Under the pieces are notes generated by a model. That model saw only the letters and a list, made by a program, of their open reading frames with translations, was not told the origin of the DNA and ran no database searches. 64,000 nt of DNA, from assembly GCF_021352225.1 (NCBI RefSeq), contig NZ_JAAUVI010000001.1, positions 248,001 to 312,000 on the forward strand, in the 5' to 3' direction. How positions within the stretch are numbered: position 1 is the stretch's first letter; every line of letters starts with the position of its first letter. Below are positions 32,415 to 40,560 of this stretch, piece by piece. Both the position numbers and the translations under genes were made by a program. Source of the DNA: Methylobacterium sp. C25. Lineage in GTDB: Bacteria > Pseudomonadota > Alphaproteobacteria > Rhizobiales > Beijerinckiaceae.

Positions 32415-34307
32415 GTGTCTGCCATGGCGGATCGCGCACGAGCGAGCCGGTCGATGGTGTGGGCTGCCGCCTGCGCCTTTCTGTTGCTGGCCCCACTCCC
32501 CGCCTTTGCTCAGTACCGGGGCATCACCGGCGGCGGATATGGCGGCCGTGGCTATGGCGGCGGATATGGCGCCGGTGGCATGGGCCTGGGCATAGGCGGT
32601 GCCATTCTCGGAGGCGTGGTCGGGTCAATGGGCCGTGGCCGTACGCGCGACGAAGTGGAGGAGGTCGAGGAGGTCGACCAGCCTCCCCCTCCGCGCCGCC
32701 CGAGACGCACGGCCGAACCGCCGCAGCGGCAATACCCAATCCCTGAACGGCCGAAGCGCGTCGTCGAGAAGCCGCCACGGCACCGTCCGCCGACGACCAT
32801 GCGGAATCCACCACGGCCGGCCGAACCGCCGATGCGGGTCGCCAAGCCCGCGCATCCGACGCCGTCTCGGCCAACTCCGCCTCGCGTGGCCGGCAAAGTG
32901 CCACCGCAGCGGCCGCCCGCGCCAATCCTTCCGGCTGCGCAGCGCCCCGTCGCAGTGGCACAGGCCGACGAACCCGGCACCGTACCCGGCGAGGTCCTGA
33001 TCGAGCTGAAATCCGGCGCGCCGGCCAATACCCTGGCGCGGCTCGGCCGCCAGCAGCGCCTCGAAACCATCGCGAGCGAGAGCTTCACACTGGTGCCATT
33101 GACTCTGCACCGGCTCCGTATCCGCGACGGCCGTTCGGTGGCCTCGGTGGTGCGAGCCCTGCAAGCCGATCCTCAGGTCGCCTCGGCACAGCCGAACCAC
33201 GCCTATGCCCTCGTCGCCGACGCCCCAGCGGCCCTCCCCTTCGCCAGCGCGCAATGGGTCGTGAGCAAGCTGCATCTCGACGAGGCGCACCGCGCAGCAA
33301 CGGGCCGAGGCGTCTCGATCGCGCTGATCGATTCCGGCGTCGACAGCGGCCATCCGGCGCTAGCCGGAGCGATGGCCGAGAGCTGGGACGCGCTCACCAA
33401 GGCCGCGATGCCGACCGACGGGGCCGATCCGCACGGCACCGCCGTCGCCGGCATCCTGGGAGCGCGGGCGCAACTCGCCAGCGCCGCGCCCGAGGCGCGC
33501 CTCGTCGCGATCCGGGCCTTCGTCGGCGCCCAGGCGAAGAAACCGGGCGCTCAGGGAACCACCATTCACGTGCTGCGCGCCGTCGACCACGCCGCGAGCG
33601 CACAGGCCCGCGTCGTCAACATGAGCTTCGCCGGGCCCGCGGATGCCAAGCTGTCCCAGTTCCTCGCCGCCGGTTCGGAGAAGGGCTTCGTCTATATCGC
33701 GGCCGTCGGAAATGCCGGGCCGGATTCGCCGCCGCTCTATCCGGCGGCCGATCCGAACGTCATCGCCGTCACCGCCACCGACGCGCAGGATAAGCTCTAT
33801 CCGGCTGCCAATCGTGGGCCGCACGTCTCGGTCGCGGCGCCGGGCGTCGACGTGTTCGTGGCCGCGCCAGGCGGCGCCTACGGCTTCCTCACCGGCACCT
33901 CGATGGCCGCCCCCCAGGTCGCCGGCATCGCGGCGATGATGCTCGAGGCGAAGCCCGCGCTGACTCTCGCGACCTTGCGTGAGGCGCTGACGAGGAGCGC
34001 GCGTGACCTCGGCTCGGCAGGCCGCGACCCCGATTACGGCGCAGGCTCGGCCGACGCGCGCGATGCGCTCGAGGCCGTCGGCGTCCACTTCGAGGCTCCG
34101 GTGGCGATGGATGCGAAGCCGCCGCTCGGCGCAGCACGGATCGAAATGGGCCCTCCCCACGACACCGCGAAGGCCGAACCGCCCGCAACGCCCGAGCCCA
34201 GCAAGGTCGAGCCAGCCATGGATGACGCCCCCCGCACCGCGGTAGCGCCGTCGACGGAGCCGAGCCCTGCCTCGGCGTCGACTAAGGATGGCGCAGCCGA
34301 TCGATGA
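32415..34307 (+). CDS. Exported subtilisin-like serine protease (S8)
   Basis: Protein of 630 aa. A signal peptide (about 1-32) leads to a Gly/Tyr repeat and a glycine-zipper stretch (GLGIGGAILGGVVG), then a long Pro/Arg-rich disordered linker. Residues about 190-270 resemble an I9-type propeptide (GEVLIELKSGAP, then HRLRIRDG). The catalytic domain has the S8 triad D306 (LIDSG), H340 (HGTAVAGI) and S496 (GTSMAAPQ). The C-terminus is Pro/Ala-rich. An ECF sigma factor and its anti-sigma gene follow 76 bases downstream, which suggests a regulatory role for the protease. GTG at 32415 or ATG at 32424 may start it. Confidence 0.88.
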   Translation: MSAMADRARASRSMVWAAACAFLLLAPLPAFAQYRGITGGGYGGRGYGGGYGAGGMGLGIGGAILGGVVGSMGRGRTRDEVEEVEEVDQPPPPRRPRRTAEPPQRQYPIPERPKRVVEKPPRHRPPTTMRNPPRPAEPPMRVAKPAHPTPSRPTPPRVAGKVPPQRPPAPILPAAQRPVAVAQADEPGTVPGEVLIELKSGAPANTLARLGRQQRLETIASESFTLVPLTLHRLRIRDGRSVASVVRALQADPQVASAQPNHAYALVADAPAALPFASAQWVVSKLHLDEAHRAATGRGVSIALIDSGVDSGHPALAGAMAESWDALTKAAMPTDGADPHGTAVAGILGARAQLASAAPEARLVAIRAFVGAQAKKPGAQGTTIHVLRAVDHAASAQARVVNMSFAGPADAKLSQFLAAGSEKGFVYIAAVGNAGPDSPPLYPAADPNVIAVTATDAQDKLYPAANRGPHVSVAAPGVDVFVAAPGGAYGFLTGTSMAAPQVAGIAAMMLEAKPALTLATLREALTRSARDLGSAGRDPDYGAGSADARDALEAVGVHFEAPVAMDAKPPLGAARIEMGPPHDTAKAEPPATPEPSKVEPAMDDAPRTAVAPSTEPSPASASTKDGAADR

Positions 34308-34383
34308 GCGTGTCTGCCGGCGTTTTTTGCATCCCGATTGAACCGGCCCCTCGCTTCGCGCGACCCATGAGCAGCCCGGCCGC

Positions 34384-34944
34384 ATGACGAACGCCTCCGA
34401 CGAGGCGCTGGTGATGCGGATCGCGGGCGGCAATGCGCTCGCGATGCAGAGCCTCTACGCGCGGCATTCCACCCGCGTGTACCGGTTCCTCGTGCGCCTC
34501 GTTCGGGACGCCACGCAAGCAGAGGATCTGATGAGCGACGTGTTCTTCGATGTCTGGCAGCAGGCTGCCCGGTTCGAGGGCCGCTCCAGCGTCACGACCT
34601 GGATGCTGGGCATCGCCCGGTTCAAGGCACTCTCACACCTGCGCAAACGCCAGCACGCGGCGCTCGAACCCGAATTCGCCGAGGCGATCGAGGACGAGGC
34701 CGACACGCCCGAGATCCTGCTGCAGAAGGTCGGCAAGGCGGAAGTGATCCGCCGATGCCTCGCGGTTCTGTCCACGGAGCACCGCGAGGTGATCGATCTC
34801 GTTTATTATCACGAGCGCAGCGTCGAGGAGGTCGCCGAGATCACCGGCGTCCCCGCCGGCACGGTGAAGACGCGGCTCTTTCATGCACGGAAGCGGCTCT
34901 CGGAGCAGCTGACTGCCATGGGCATCGACCGGGGCTGGCCATGA
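34384..34944 (+). CDS. ECF-type RNA polymerase sigma factor
   Basis: Sigma-70 family protein of 186 aa with only regions 2 and 4. Region 2 includes FLVRLVRDATQAEDLMSDVF and WMLGIARFKALSHLRKR; region 4 is AEITGVPAGTVKTRLFHARKRL. Its stop overlaps the start of the next gene in ATGA (34941-34944), the usual arrangement of sigma and cognate anti-sigma genes. It probably directs transcription of its own cluster in response to an envelope signal; the recognised promoter is unknown. Confidence 0.93.
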   Translation: MTNASDEALVMRIAGGNALAMQSLYARHSTRVYRFLVRLVRDATQAEDLMSDVFFDVWQQAARFEGRSSVTTWMLGIARFKALSHLRKRQHAALEPEFAEAIEDEADTPEILLQKVGKAEVIRRCLAVLSTEHREVIDLVYYHERSVEEVAEITGVPAGTVKTRLFHARKRLSEQLTAMGIDRGWP

Positions 34945-35609
34945 CCGCACGCGACCCCAGCAAGGATCCCGACGAGATCGACCTGCTGCTGCCCTGGCAC
35001 ACGGTGGAGCGGCTCTCTCCCGAGGAGGCGGAAACGGTCGAGGCGGCGCTCCGCGCCGACCCGGAGCGCGCCCGCCATCTCGACATCGCCCGCGAGGAGC
35101 GGGCCGAGACCGTCGCACTGAACCAGGGCCTCGGCGCACCATCGAGAGCCGCGCGCGACAAGCTGTTCGCGCGGATCGAGGCCGAGGGCCGCAGGCCCGC
35201 CGAGGGTCTCGCTCCGCGCTGGCGCGGCTGGCTCGCCGGTCTCTCGCCGCGCTCGCTCGCCTGGTCCGGCGCGTTCGCGGCCTTGGTGATCGCGGTGCAG
35301 GCCGGGCTGCTGACCAGGGCCTATCTCGGCAACCAACCCGCCGGCTACGAGACCGCCTCCGCTCCCGCGCCGGCGACGTCGCAGGGCATCACGGTTTTGA
35401 TCGCCTTCACACCCACGGCAACGGCCGAGCGGATCGAAACCCTGTTGCGCGATGCCCATGCTGCCATCATCGAGGGTCCGCTGCCCGGTGGCATCTATCG
35501 GCTGCGGATCACGGAGGCCGGAGACGCGGCCGCCAAGACGATCGAGCGTTTACGCGCCGAGACCACCCTGGTCCGCCTCGTCGCGCCGGCGAACCCAGCC
35601 GGCCGTTAA
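34941..35609 (+). CDS. Membrane-anchored anti-sigma factor
   Basis: Protein of 222 aa in the usual anti-sigma layout. The N-terminal cytoplasmic part (LLLPWHTVERLSPEEAETVE) has no zinc HxxxCxxC motif. One membrane helix follows (LAWSGAFAALVIAVQAGLL), then a periplasmic domain of about 75 aa: ITVLIAFTPTATAERIETLL, later IYRLRIT and KTIERLRAE. That domain has the strand-helix-strand-helix order of an I9 propeptide and resembles the propeptide of the neighbouring subtilase. The start overlaps the sigma gene by four bases, so translation is coupled. Confidence 0.82.
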   Translation: MTARDPSKDPDEIDLLLPWHTVERLSPEEAETVEAALRADPERARHLDIAREERAETVALNQGLGAPSRAARDKLFARIEAEGRRPAEGLAPRWRGWLAGLSPRSLAWSGAFAALVIAVQAGLLTRAYLGNQPAGYETASAPAPATSQGITVLIAFTPTATAERIETLLRDAHAAIIEGPLPGGIYRLRITEAGDAAAKTIERLRAETTLVRLVAPANPAGR

Positions 35610-35627
35610 CGGGTCTCAACAGCCCCG

Positions 35628-35643
35628 TTAACCGACCTTTAAC
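35628..35643. promoter_or_regulatory. CtrA box 1 upstream of the cysteine peptidase gene
   Basis: TTAA at 35628-35631 and TTAAC at 35639-35643 are separated by exactly seven bases, matching the CtrA consensus TTAA-N7-TTAAC. It lies 71 bases before the proposed ATG at 35714, a plausible -35 position for an activated promoter. Confidence 0.7.
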
Positions 35644-35681
35644 CGAATGATTGCGGCCGCCCGGCACCTGTGAGACGTTCG

Positions 35682-35697
35682 TTAACAGAAGATTAAC
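35682..35697. promoter_or_regulatory. CtrA box 2 upstream of the cysteine peptidase gene
   Basis: TTAA at 35682-35685 and TTAAC at 35693-35697 with a seven-base spacer, a second full match to the CtrA consensus 54 bases after the first. It lies only 17 bases before the ATG at 35714; if it activates transcription, the later ATG at 35732 would be the more natural start. Confidence 0.7.
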
Positions 35698-35713
35698 GAG
35701 GTTCTCCGAAGCC

Positions 35714-36367
35714 ATGCGTACCGGCGTTTCCATGCGGATCAAGGCTTCGGTTCGTGGTCTCGTTGCGGCCTTCGCCGCGATGGTGTCGGTGGCGTCTGGC
35801 CCCCAGGCTCAGGCTCAGACACTCGCCTCGCTGCCGGCCTCCGGGCTCGCCGCTTCCATCACCGGCTCGGCTCGCCCGATCGCCGCTTGGACCGAATTCT
35901 GCGAGCGCTACCCGAACGAGTGCGCCGTCAACCGCGGCGAGGCAGCTTCGATCGCCCTCACCCCGACGATCTGGCAGACCATCAACACGGTGAACCGCCG
36001 CGTGAACAAGGCGATCCACGCCGTGACCGACCAGGATCACTGGAATGTTGCCGACCGCTGGGACCTCGCCGAGGACGGCCAGGGTGATTGCGAGGACTTC
36101 CAGCTGCGCAAGCGCTCGATGCTCGTTGAGGCCGGCCTGCCCCGCCGCGCCATGCGCATGACCGTGGTCATCGACGAGAAGGGCGAGGGCCACGCTGTGC
36201 TCACCCTGATCACCGACCGCGGCGACCTCATCCTCGACAACAAGACCAGCGTCGTTCTGCCCTGGCGCCAGACCGGCTACACCTACATCAAGCGCGAGAG
36301 CCAGGATGCAGTGGCCTGGGTCGGCCTCGGTGTGGCCGTCTCGCCGGTGACCACCGCCAACCGCTGA
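35714..36367 (+). CDS. Transglutaminase-like cysteine peptidase (BTLCP)
   Basis: Exported protein of 217 aa of the bacterial transglutaminase-like cysteine proteinase family. A signal peptide (ending near AQAQ) is followed by WTEFCERYPNECAVN and the catalytic residues C126 in GDCEDFQLRK, H160 in GEGHAVLTL and D175 in ILDNKT. Related proteins in other bacteria are periplasmic proteases linked to surface adhesin release. Two CtrA boxes in its promoter suggest cell-cycle control. The start may be ATG 35714 or ATG 35732; neither has a strong ribosome site. Confidence 0.87.
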   Translation: MRTGVSMRIKASVRGLVAAFAAMVSVASGPQAQAQTLASLPASGLAASITGSARPIAAWTEFCERYPNECAVNRGEAASIALTPTIWQTINTVNRRVNKAIHAVTDQDHWNVADRWDLAEDGQGDCEDFQLRKRSMLVEAGLPRRAMRMTVVIDEKGEGHAVLTLITDRGDLILDNKTSVVLPWRQTGYTYIKRESQDAVAWVGLGVAVSPVTTANR

Positions 36368-36546
36368 GGGCTTGGCCCTCAGCCCAGCACGCTTTCCCGA
36401 AACGGGACTCTCCACCACACTGGTCGTTGCAGACGTTTAACACTTCCGACGCAAGGGTTACCGGAGCGTTTCGCCAATCCGGCGAATGCGCTCCGTTCAC
36501 GTCCAGCGCGCCTCTCAAGAGGTTCGGTGGAGGCCCGGAGGTCCCG

Positions 36547-36879
36547 ATGGTCTCGGTCGGCACGATTGCCCGCCTCGTCATCCTCGCCGGCGCGCTCGCG
36601 ACGGCGGCTCCCGCGCTGGCCGAGAGCAGCGTGAGTGACCGCCATGACGCTTGGCGCGCCTGCCTCTCCGACGCTTACAGACTGCGCGCCGCCCTGTCCG
36701 GCAGGGCGCTGGCCGCAGAATCCGCGATCCGCGAGTGCCGCGACAGCGAAACCGCTTATCTCTCTGCTCTCGCGACTTCGCCGCTCTTGGATGACGAGGA
36801 CGTCACCCGCGTCCGTCCTGCCCTTCTCGTGCGTGCACGGACCTGGCTGCTCTCGGGAAAGACCAGCCGGAGCCTGTAG
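36547..36879 (+). CDS. Small exported protein of unknown function
   Basis: Protein of 110 aa with a signal peptide (ARLVILAGALATAAPALA) and a helical, charged mature part containing two cysteines (WRACLSDAY and IRECRDSE). The ATG at 36547 has a perfect GGAGG five bases upstream, which decides the start. It follows the cysteine peptidase gene by 180 bases. No family is recognised. Confidence 0.7.
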   Translation: MVSVGTIARLVILAGALATAAPALAESSVSDRHDAWRACLSDAYRLRAALSGRALAAESAIRECRDSETAYLSALATSPLLDDEDVTRVRPALLVRARTWLLSGKTSRSL

Positions 36880-37124
36880 CCGCTGGCTGACGTCCGGTGC
36901 GTCCGATGGGCACCTCCGACCGGCGTCCGTCGCCCACGCTGTGTTTTGACCGAAGCGGGCGCGCGCGCTCGGGTCGCCGCGCCCGCCTGCGGCGGCTCCC
37001 TCAAATCCGGATGAGGTCAGGCTTGCCTTCCCTACAAGGGCAGCGAAGGATCAGATCGCGAGCTGTCGCGACGCGCTCCCCGATCGGGCTTCAGTTTAGA
37101 TGTGAGATAGAGAGGTCGAGAGAT

Positions 37125-37198
37125 TGGCTGGGGGACGAGGATTCGAACCTCGACTAGAGGAGTCAGAGTCCACTGTTCTACCGTTAAACTATCCCCCA
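37125..37198 (-). tRNA. tRNA-Gln (anticodon CTG)
   Basis: Complete tRNA of 74 bases including the encoded CCA. On the minus strand the acceptor stem TGGGGGA pairs with TCCCCCA, followed by the discriminator G and CCA. The anticodon loop is CTCTGAC with anticodon CTG, and the T-arm contains GGTTCGAATCC. The glutamine identity follows from the anticodon, which reads CAG codons. Confidence 0.95.
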
Positions 37199-37390
37199 CC
37201 GCCGAGAGCGCATTCGGCTCTCGAAACCCACCGTCGGGCACCGGCTTCGATGAAATCATCGTCGGCCGGTCGGCGTAGCTCGGGCCGTTTAAGGAGTTCG
37301 GTGCCGCTTGTCCAGCCCAAGCTGTCCAGGTTTTGCCCGATACCTCGACGCCCCTCGCGGAGGAGCTGGCGACCGAGAGAGAGCGGCCGA

Positions 37391-37651
37391 TCAGTCCGCC
37401 ATTTCGGCGGGCCGGACACCATCGGCCGCGGCGGGAATGACCGACGACATGCGGCGCGCGTGGTCGAGTACGCGCCGAGCAGCGTTGCGGGCGTTAAGGG
37501 CCCGAAGCTCGGGCCGGGGAAGGCCGTCGGCCAGGGCCGTGCGCGCGAGCGCTCGCAGGAAGCGAGCATCCGCCGCAGCGCGTGCACGGATCGTGGCAAC
37601 CGGCGCGCTGATCAGGGCACCGGCAAGTTCGTCAGAGAGAGGGGCAGTCAT
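37391..37651 (-). CDS. Small Ala/Arg-rich hypothetical protein
   Basis: Protein of 86 aa, mostly helical and rich in Ala and Arg (ARAAADARFLRALARTALAD, then LNARNAARRVLDHARR), with no signal or membrane segment. A GAGGA site lies about nine bases before the ATG at 37651. No family is recognised; a nucleic-acid-binding role would fit the basic character but is a guess. Confidence 0.55.
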   Translation of the reverse strand: MTAPLSDELAGALISAPVATIRARAAADARFLRALARTALADGLPRPELRALNARNAARRVLDHARRMSSVIPAAADGVRPAEMAD

Positions 37652-37886
37652 CGGCGTTGGTCCTCAGGACCGGCTTGTGCCGCGTCCCGGTATGACCAGG
37701 GCTTCTGTCACGCAATTCAGTGTTCGGCAATGATTCTATTCGGGTGTTTTCTACGGATCAGCCGCGAAAATTTTTCATACCCAGCAAATGAAAGTATTCG
37801 GCACCTGCTCCGTTAACCGTGACGAATCGAGCTGCTCCCGGCGCTGGCGGGATGCATCGCGACGGGGGACGTGGCAGAATCCCGCG

Positions 37887-38093
37887 ATGGTCCCCGTTCT
37901 CGGTATCATCCTGGCTGGCACTCTCCTGGCGATGCTGCTCTGGCGCCGGCACCTCGGGTCACTGATGCAGGTCGCCAGCCTCGTGGCAGCTTTGCTGCTG
38001 ATGATCTGGCTGCAGGACAACGGATATCTCAACGCCAAAGGCAAGCCGCCAGCCGACGCGGACCGCCAGGCGCCGATGAGTTCACCGCGCTAG
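37887..38093 (+). CDS. Small two-helix membrane protein
   Basis: Protein of 67 aa with two hydrophobic helices (VPVLGIILAGTLLAMLLW and MQVASLVAALLLMIWLQ) and a short polar C-terminal tail. The ATG at 37887 is chosen because it starts directly before the first helix; the frame is open upstream but with unlikely sequence. No family is recognised. Confidence 0.5.
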   Translation: MVPVLGIILAGTLLAMLLWRRHLGSLMQVASLVAALLLMIWLQDNGYLNAKGKPPADADRQAPMSSPR

Positions 38094-38294
38094 ACGCCTT
38101 CCGGCGACAAACCGCCCGTCGGCGAGCCACCCGTGATGGGGAGGAGCGACGGATGGGCGGACCGAGCATCTCGGAGATGTCATGGGCCACTCCCTCGCCT
38201 CAGTCGGGAGACATGTCGCTCCCCATCAGCCGCGGTTGCGTTTCTGCGACATCGCCACAGCCCGTCAGCAGCTGGACACGGTCAATCCGGACAC

Positions 38295-38588
38295 ATGAGA
38301 GTTCTGAACTGGTTCTTCCGTGATCGCGCGACGGGCGCCATCGTGATCGCTCAGTGGCCGAACCTCCCGCTCTGGATCTTCGCCGGAGCTGCGGCGGTCA
38401 CGTGGATCATGGAAGCATCTGCCTGGGCCGCTCCGCCCTGGCTGAACGGGAGCTTGCAGATCGCCTCGATGGCAAGTCTCACTTGGTGGGCCGCCGACGA
38501 GGTCTTGCGCGGGGTCAATCCCTGGCGGCGCTTCCTTGGCGGCACAGTCTTGCTGTTCGGGTTGCTGCGCCTGCTTCACGCATTGTGA
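38295..38588 (+). CDS. Small membrane protein of unknown function
   Basis: Protein of 97 aa with several hydrophobic segments (LPLWIFAGAAAVTWIMEA and FLGGTVLLFGLLRLLHAL) and a conserved-looking start MRVLNWFFRDRATGAIVIAQ. It is probably an inner-membrane protein with three helices. No family name can be given. It is followed by a bidirectional terminator at 38656-38685. Confidence 0.65.
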   Translation: MRVLNWFFRDRATGAIVIAQWPNLPLWIFAGAAAVTWIMEASAWAAPPWLNGSLQIASMASLTWWAADEVLRGVNPWRRFLGGTVLLFGLLRLLHAL

Positions 38589-38655
38589 CGTCTGCCCAGT
38601 CGCGGCGAGCGCCGCAAACGTACGCGCCGCTCACGATATTGCTGACCCAAACAAG

Positions 38656-38685
38656 AAGAAGGGGCCGCTCTCGCGGCCCCTTCTT
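38656..38685. terminator. Bidirectional terminator
   Basis: Perfect 13-bp arms AAGAAGGGGCCGC (38656-38668) and GCGGCCCCTTCTT (38673-38685) around a TCTC loop. On the minus strand it is followed by CTTGTTT, so it fits best as the terminator of the Gly-rich gene that stops at 38714; it also stands behind the plus-strand gene ending at 38588. Confidence 0.85.
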
Positions 38686-38713
38686 CCCGCCTTCGCGAAT
38701 GCCGCGGAACGGC

Positions 38714-39160
38714 TCAGTAGCAGCGCTGCACGAAGACGCGGCGATAGCCGTAAGGCGTCCAGCGCACGCGCGGCACGGAATAGCAGCCGCCGTAGCCATA
38801 CCCGTAACCATCATAGCCGACATTCGAGTATCCGTAGGGATAACCGTAGCCGTAATAGCCTCCGTAGAGCCCACCTGCGGCAAGGCCGAGGCCGAGGCCG
38901 AGGCCCAGACCGCCATAGCCCCAGCCGCGATTGCGCCAGCCATAGCCGCGGTAGCCGCCGCCCCAACCTGGCCGGAACCCGCCGCCGAAGCCCGCGCCGC
39001 GGAAACCACCACCACGGAAGCCGCCGAAGCCGCCACCATGGAACCCACCGCCGTGAAAACCGCCGCCATGGAAGCCGCCGAAACCCCGCGCTTCAGCCGT
39101 TGCCGGTAGGGCTGCGAGGGCGCCCGCCACCAGGGCCGATGCCAGAATTACCCGTTTCAT
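38714..39160 (-). CDS. Exported Gly/Tyr-rich repeat protein
   Basis: Protein of 148 aa with a signal peptide (RVILASALVAGALAALPATA) and a mature part made of repeats: four FHGGG-type units, then Gly/Arg/Phe blocks, a glycine-leucine run and Tyr/Gly repeats. The C-terminus (VRWTPYGYRRVFVQRCY) is conserved-looking, with two cysteines in the last 25 residues. A GGAG site precedes the ATG at 39160. It is probably a surface or periplasmic structural protein; the function is not known. Confidence 0.75.
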   Translation of the reverse strand: MKRVILASALVAGALAALPATAEARGFGGFHGGGFHGGGFHGGGFGGFRGGGFRGAGFGGGFRPGWGGGYRGYGWRNRGWGYGGLGLGLGLGLAAGGLYGGYYGYGYPYGYSNVGYDGYGYGYGGCYSVPRVRWTPYGYRRVFVQRCY

Positions 39161-39371
39161 GATGTCATCTCCGAGGAGTTCCTCCCCCACCAGCCCATCA
39201 AACGTACAACCAGTGGAAACGGTTCATGCGGCATGCGGTCCCGATTGCAGGTGCGGTCGCCCTCGGTTGCAGACGAGTGCATGACGGCCTTGAAAATGGC
39301 CGCGTTTTGCGGCGAGGAAAGCGTGGCTACGTCCGGTCGAGCCCCGCAGGGGCCAGAAGCGGGATTCAGGG

Positions 39372-40154
39372 ATGCGCTCACGTCTTGCCGGACTGGCGAT
39401 CGGCCTCTGCGCACTGACAACCGTGCCCGCGTCGGCGCGCGAGGAAGGGAACGCCACGGCCACGTCTGGCGCCGCCACCTCCGCCAAAGGGCCGTGCCGC
39501 GCGACTGTTTCGGAGAACGAGACCTATACGGTCTGTGTCTTGGATCTGAGGCGCGAGCGAGTTCGCCTGTTCTGGCTCGGCGCCGATGGCGCTCCCTACG
39601 CATCGCTGTCGGGCTTGGCGAGACGGCAGGGGCCGTCACTGAGCTTCGCCATGAATGCCGGAATGTACGACAAGGACCAGGCTCCGGTCGGGCTCTATAT
39701 CGAGGAAGGACGCGAGCTGAAGCGCGTGTCCACCGCCAACGGGCCAGGCAACTTTCACTTGAAGCCCAACGGCATCTTCTACGTTAAGGGCGATCGCGCC
39801 GGCGTGCTGGACACGGGACGCTACCTCAAGGCGAAGCTGAAGCCCGACTTTGCCACGCAATCCGGCCCAATGCTGGTGATCGACGGTAAGATCCACCCGA
39901 AAATCTCGGAAGATGGTCCGAGCCAGAAGGTGCGCAATGGTGTGGGTGTGCGCGATGACGGCCGTACGGCGATCTTCGCGATCTCGGAGCGTCCGGTCAG
40001 CTTCGGCGCCTTCGCCAGACTGTTCAAGGACGACCTCGGCTGCCGAAACGCGCTCTTTCTCGACGGCTCCGTCTCGAGCCTCTACGCGCCGGGTCTCGGC
40101 CGCTCTGACCTCAGCCGCCCACTCGGCCCCCTGGTCGGAGCGATGCCACGCTAA
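39372..40154 (+). CDS. Exported phosphodiester glycosidase family protein
   Basis: Protein of 260 aa of the NAGPA/DUF2233 group. A signal peptide (LAGLAIGLCALTTVPASA) is followed by the family landmarks: FAMNAGMYDKDQAPVGLYI, FHLKPNGIFYV, QSGPMLVIDGKIHP and GCRNALFLDGSVSSLY near the C-terminus. The eukaryotic relative uncovers mannose-6-phosphate. Bacterial members are thought to act on glycans or cell-wall-linked sugars; the substrate here is unknown. Confidence 0.87.
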   Translation: MRSRLAGLAIGLCALTTVPASAREEGNATATSGAATSAKGPCRATVSENETYTVCVLDLRRERVRLFWLGADGAPYASLSGLARRQGPSLSFAMNAGMYDKDQAPVGLYIEEGRELKRVSTANGPGNFHLKPNGIFYVKGDRAGVLDTGRYLKAKLKPDFATQSGPMLVIDGKIHPKISEDGPSQKVRNGVGVRDDGRTAIFAISERPVSFGAFARLFKDDLGCRNALFLDGSVSSLYAPGLGRSDLSRPLGPLVGAMPR

Positions 40155-40199
40155 CCCCCGTTCTTGCGAGCGGAGCGCGCGAGGGCGGAGGAGGGTACA

Positions 40200-40550
40200 T
40201 CAGATTTCCCGGACGCGATCCCCGAAAGCCGTCTTCAGCGCTGCTTTCACTGCGGGCCCGATTGCCTCGCGAGACGTGATCCGTACTTTCGGCATCTGCG
40301 CACCAATGGTGCTGGCAGCGTCCAGCGTAAAGTCGAGCCGATGGTCGCCGACGGCAAGCGCCTGTACGCCGTCGCGTTGGCTCAGCTCTTCGCCCAGGAA
40401 CTCCAGGCTCGCGCCAACGGCATCGATCTGGATGATGAAATAACCGGCAGGCTCCGCCTCGTCATCGGCGCCGGAGATCAGGCACAGGCCATCCTCTTCG
40501 TCGATGCGTACGCGTTCGACTGTGAAGGCGACGACGTCCTCGGGGACCAC
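40200..40550 (-). CDS. Hypothetical protein downstream of the flavin oxidoreductase
   Basis: Protein of 116 aa with no signal or membrane segment. It contains VAFTVERVRIDEEDGLCLI, AGYFIIQIDAVGASLEFL and LDFTLDAAS, suggesting an alpha/beta fold with alternating acidic strands. The GTG at 40550 starts 10 bases after the stop of the oxidoreductase gene, so both are probably on one transcript; a GGA site overlaps that stop. No family is recognised. Confidence 0.58.
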   Translation of the reverse strand: MVPEDVVAFTVERVRIDEEDGLCLISGADDEAEPAGYFIIQIDAVGASLEFLGEELSQRDGVQALAVGDHRLDFTLDAASTIGAQMPKVRITSREAIGPAVKAALKTAFGDRVREI

Positions 40551-40560
40551 TCCATTTCCA

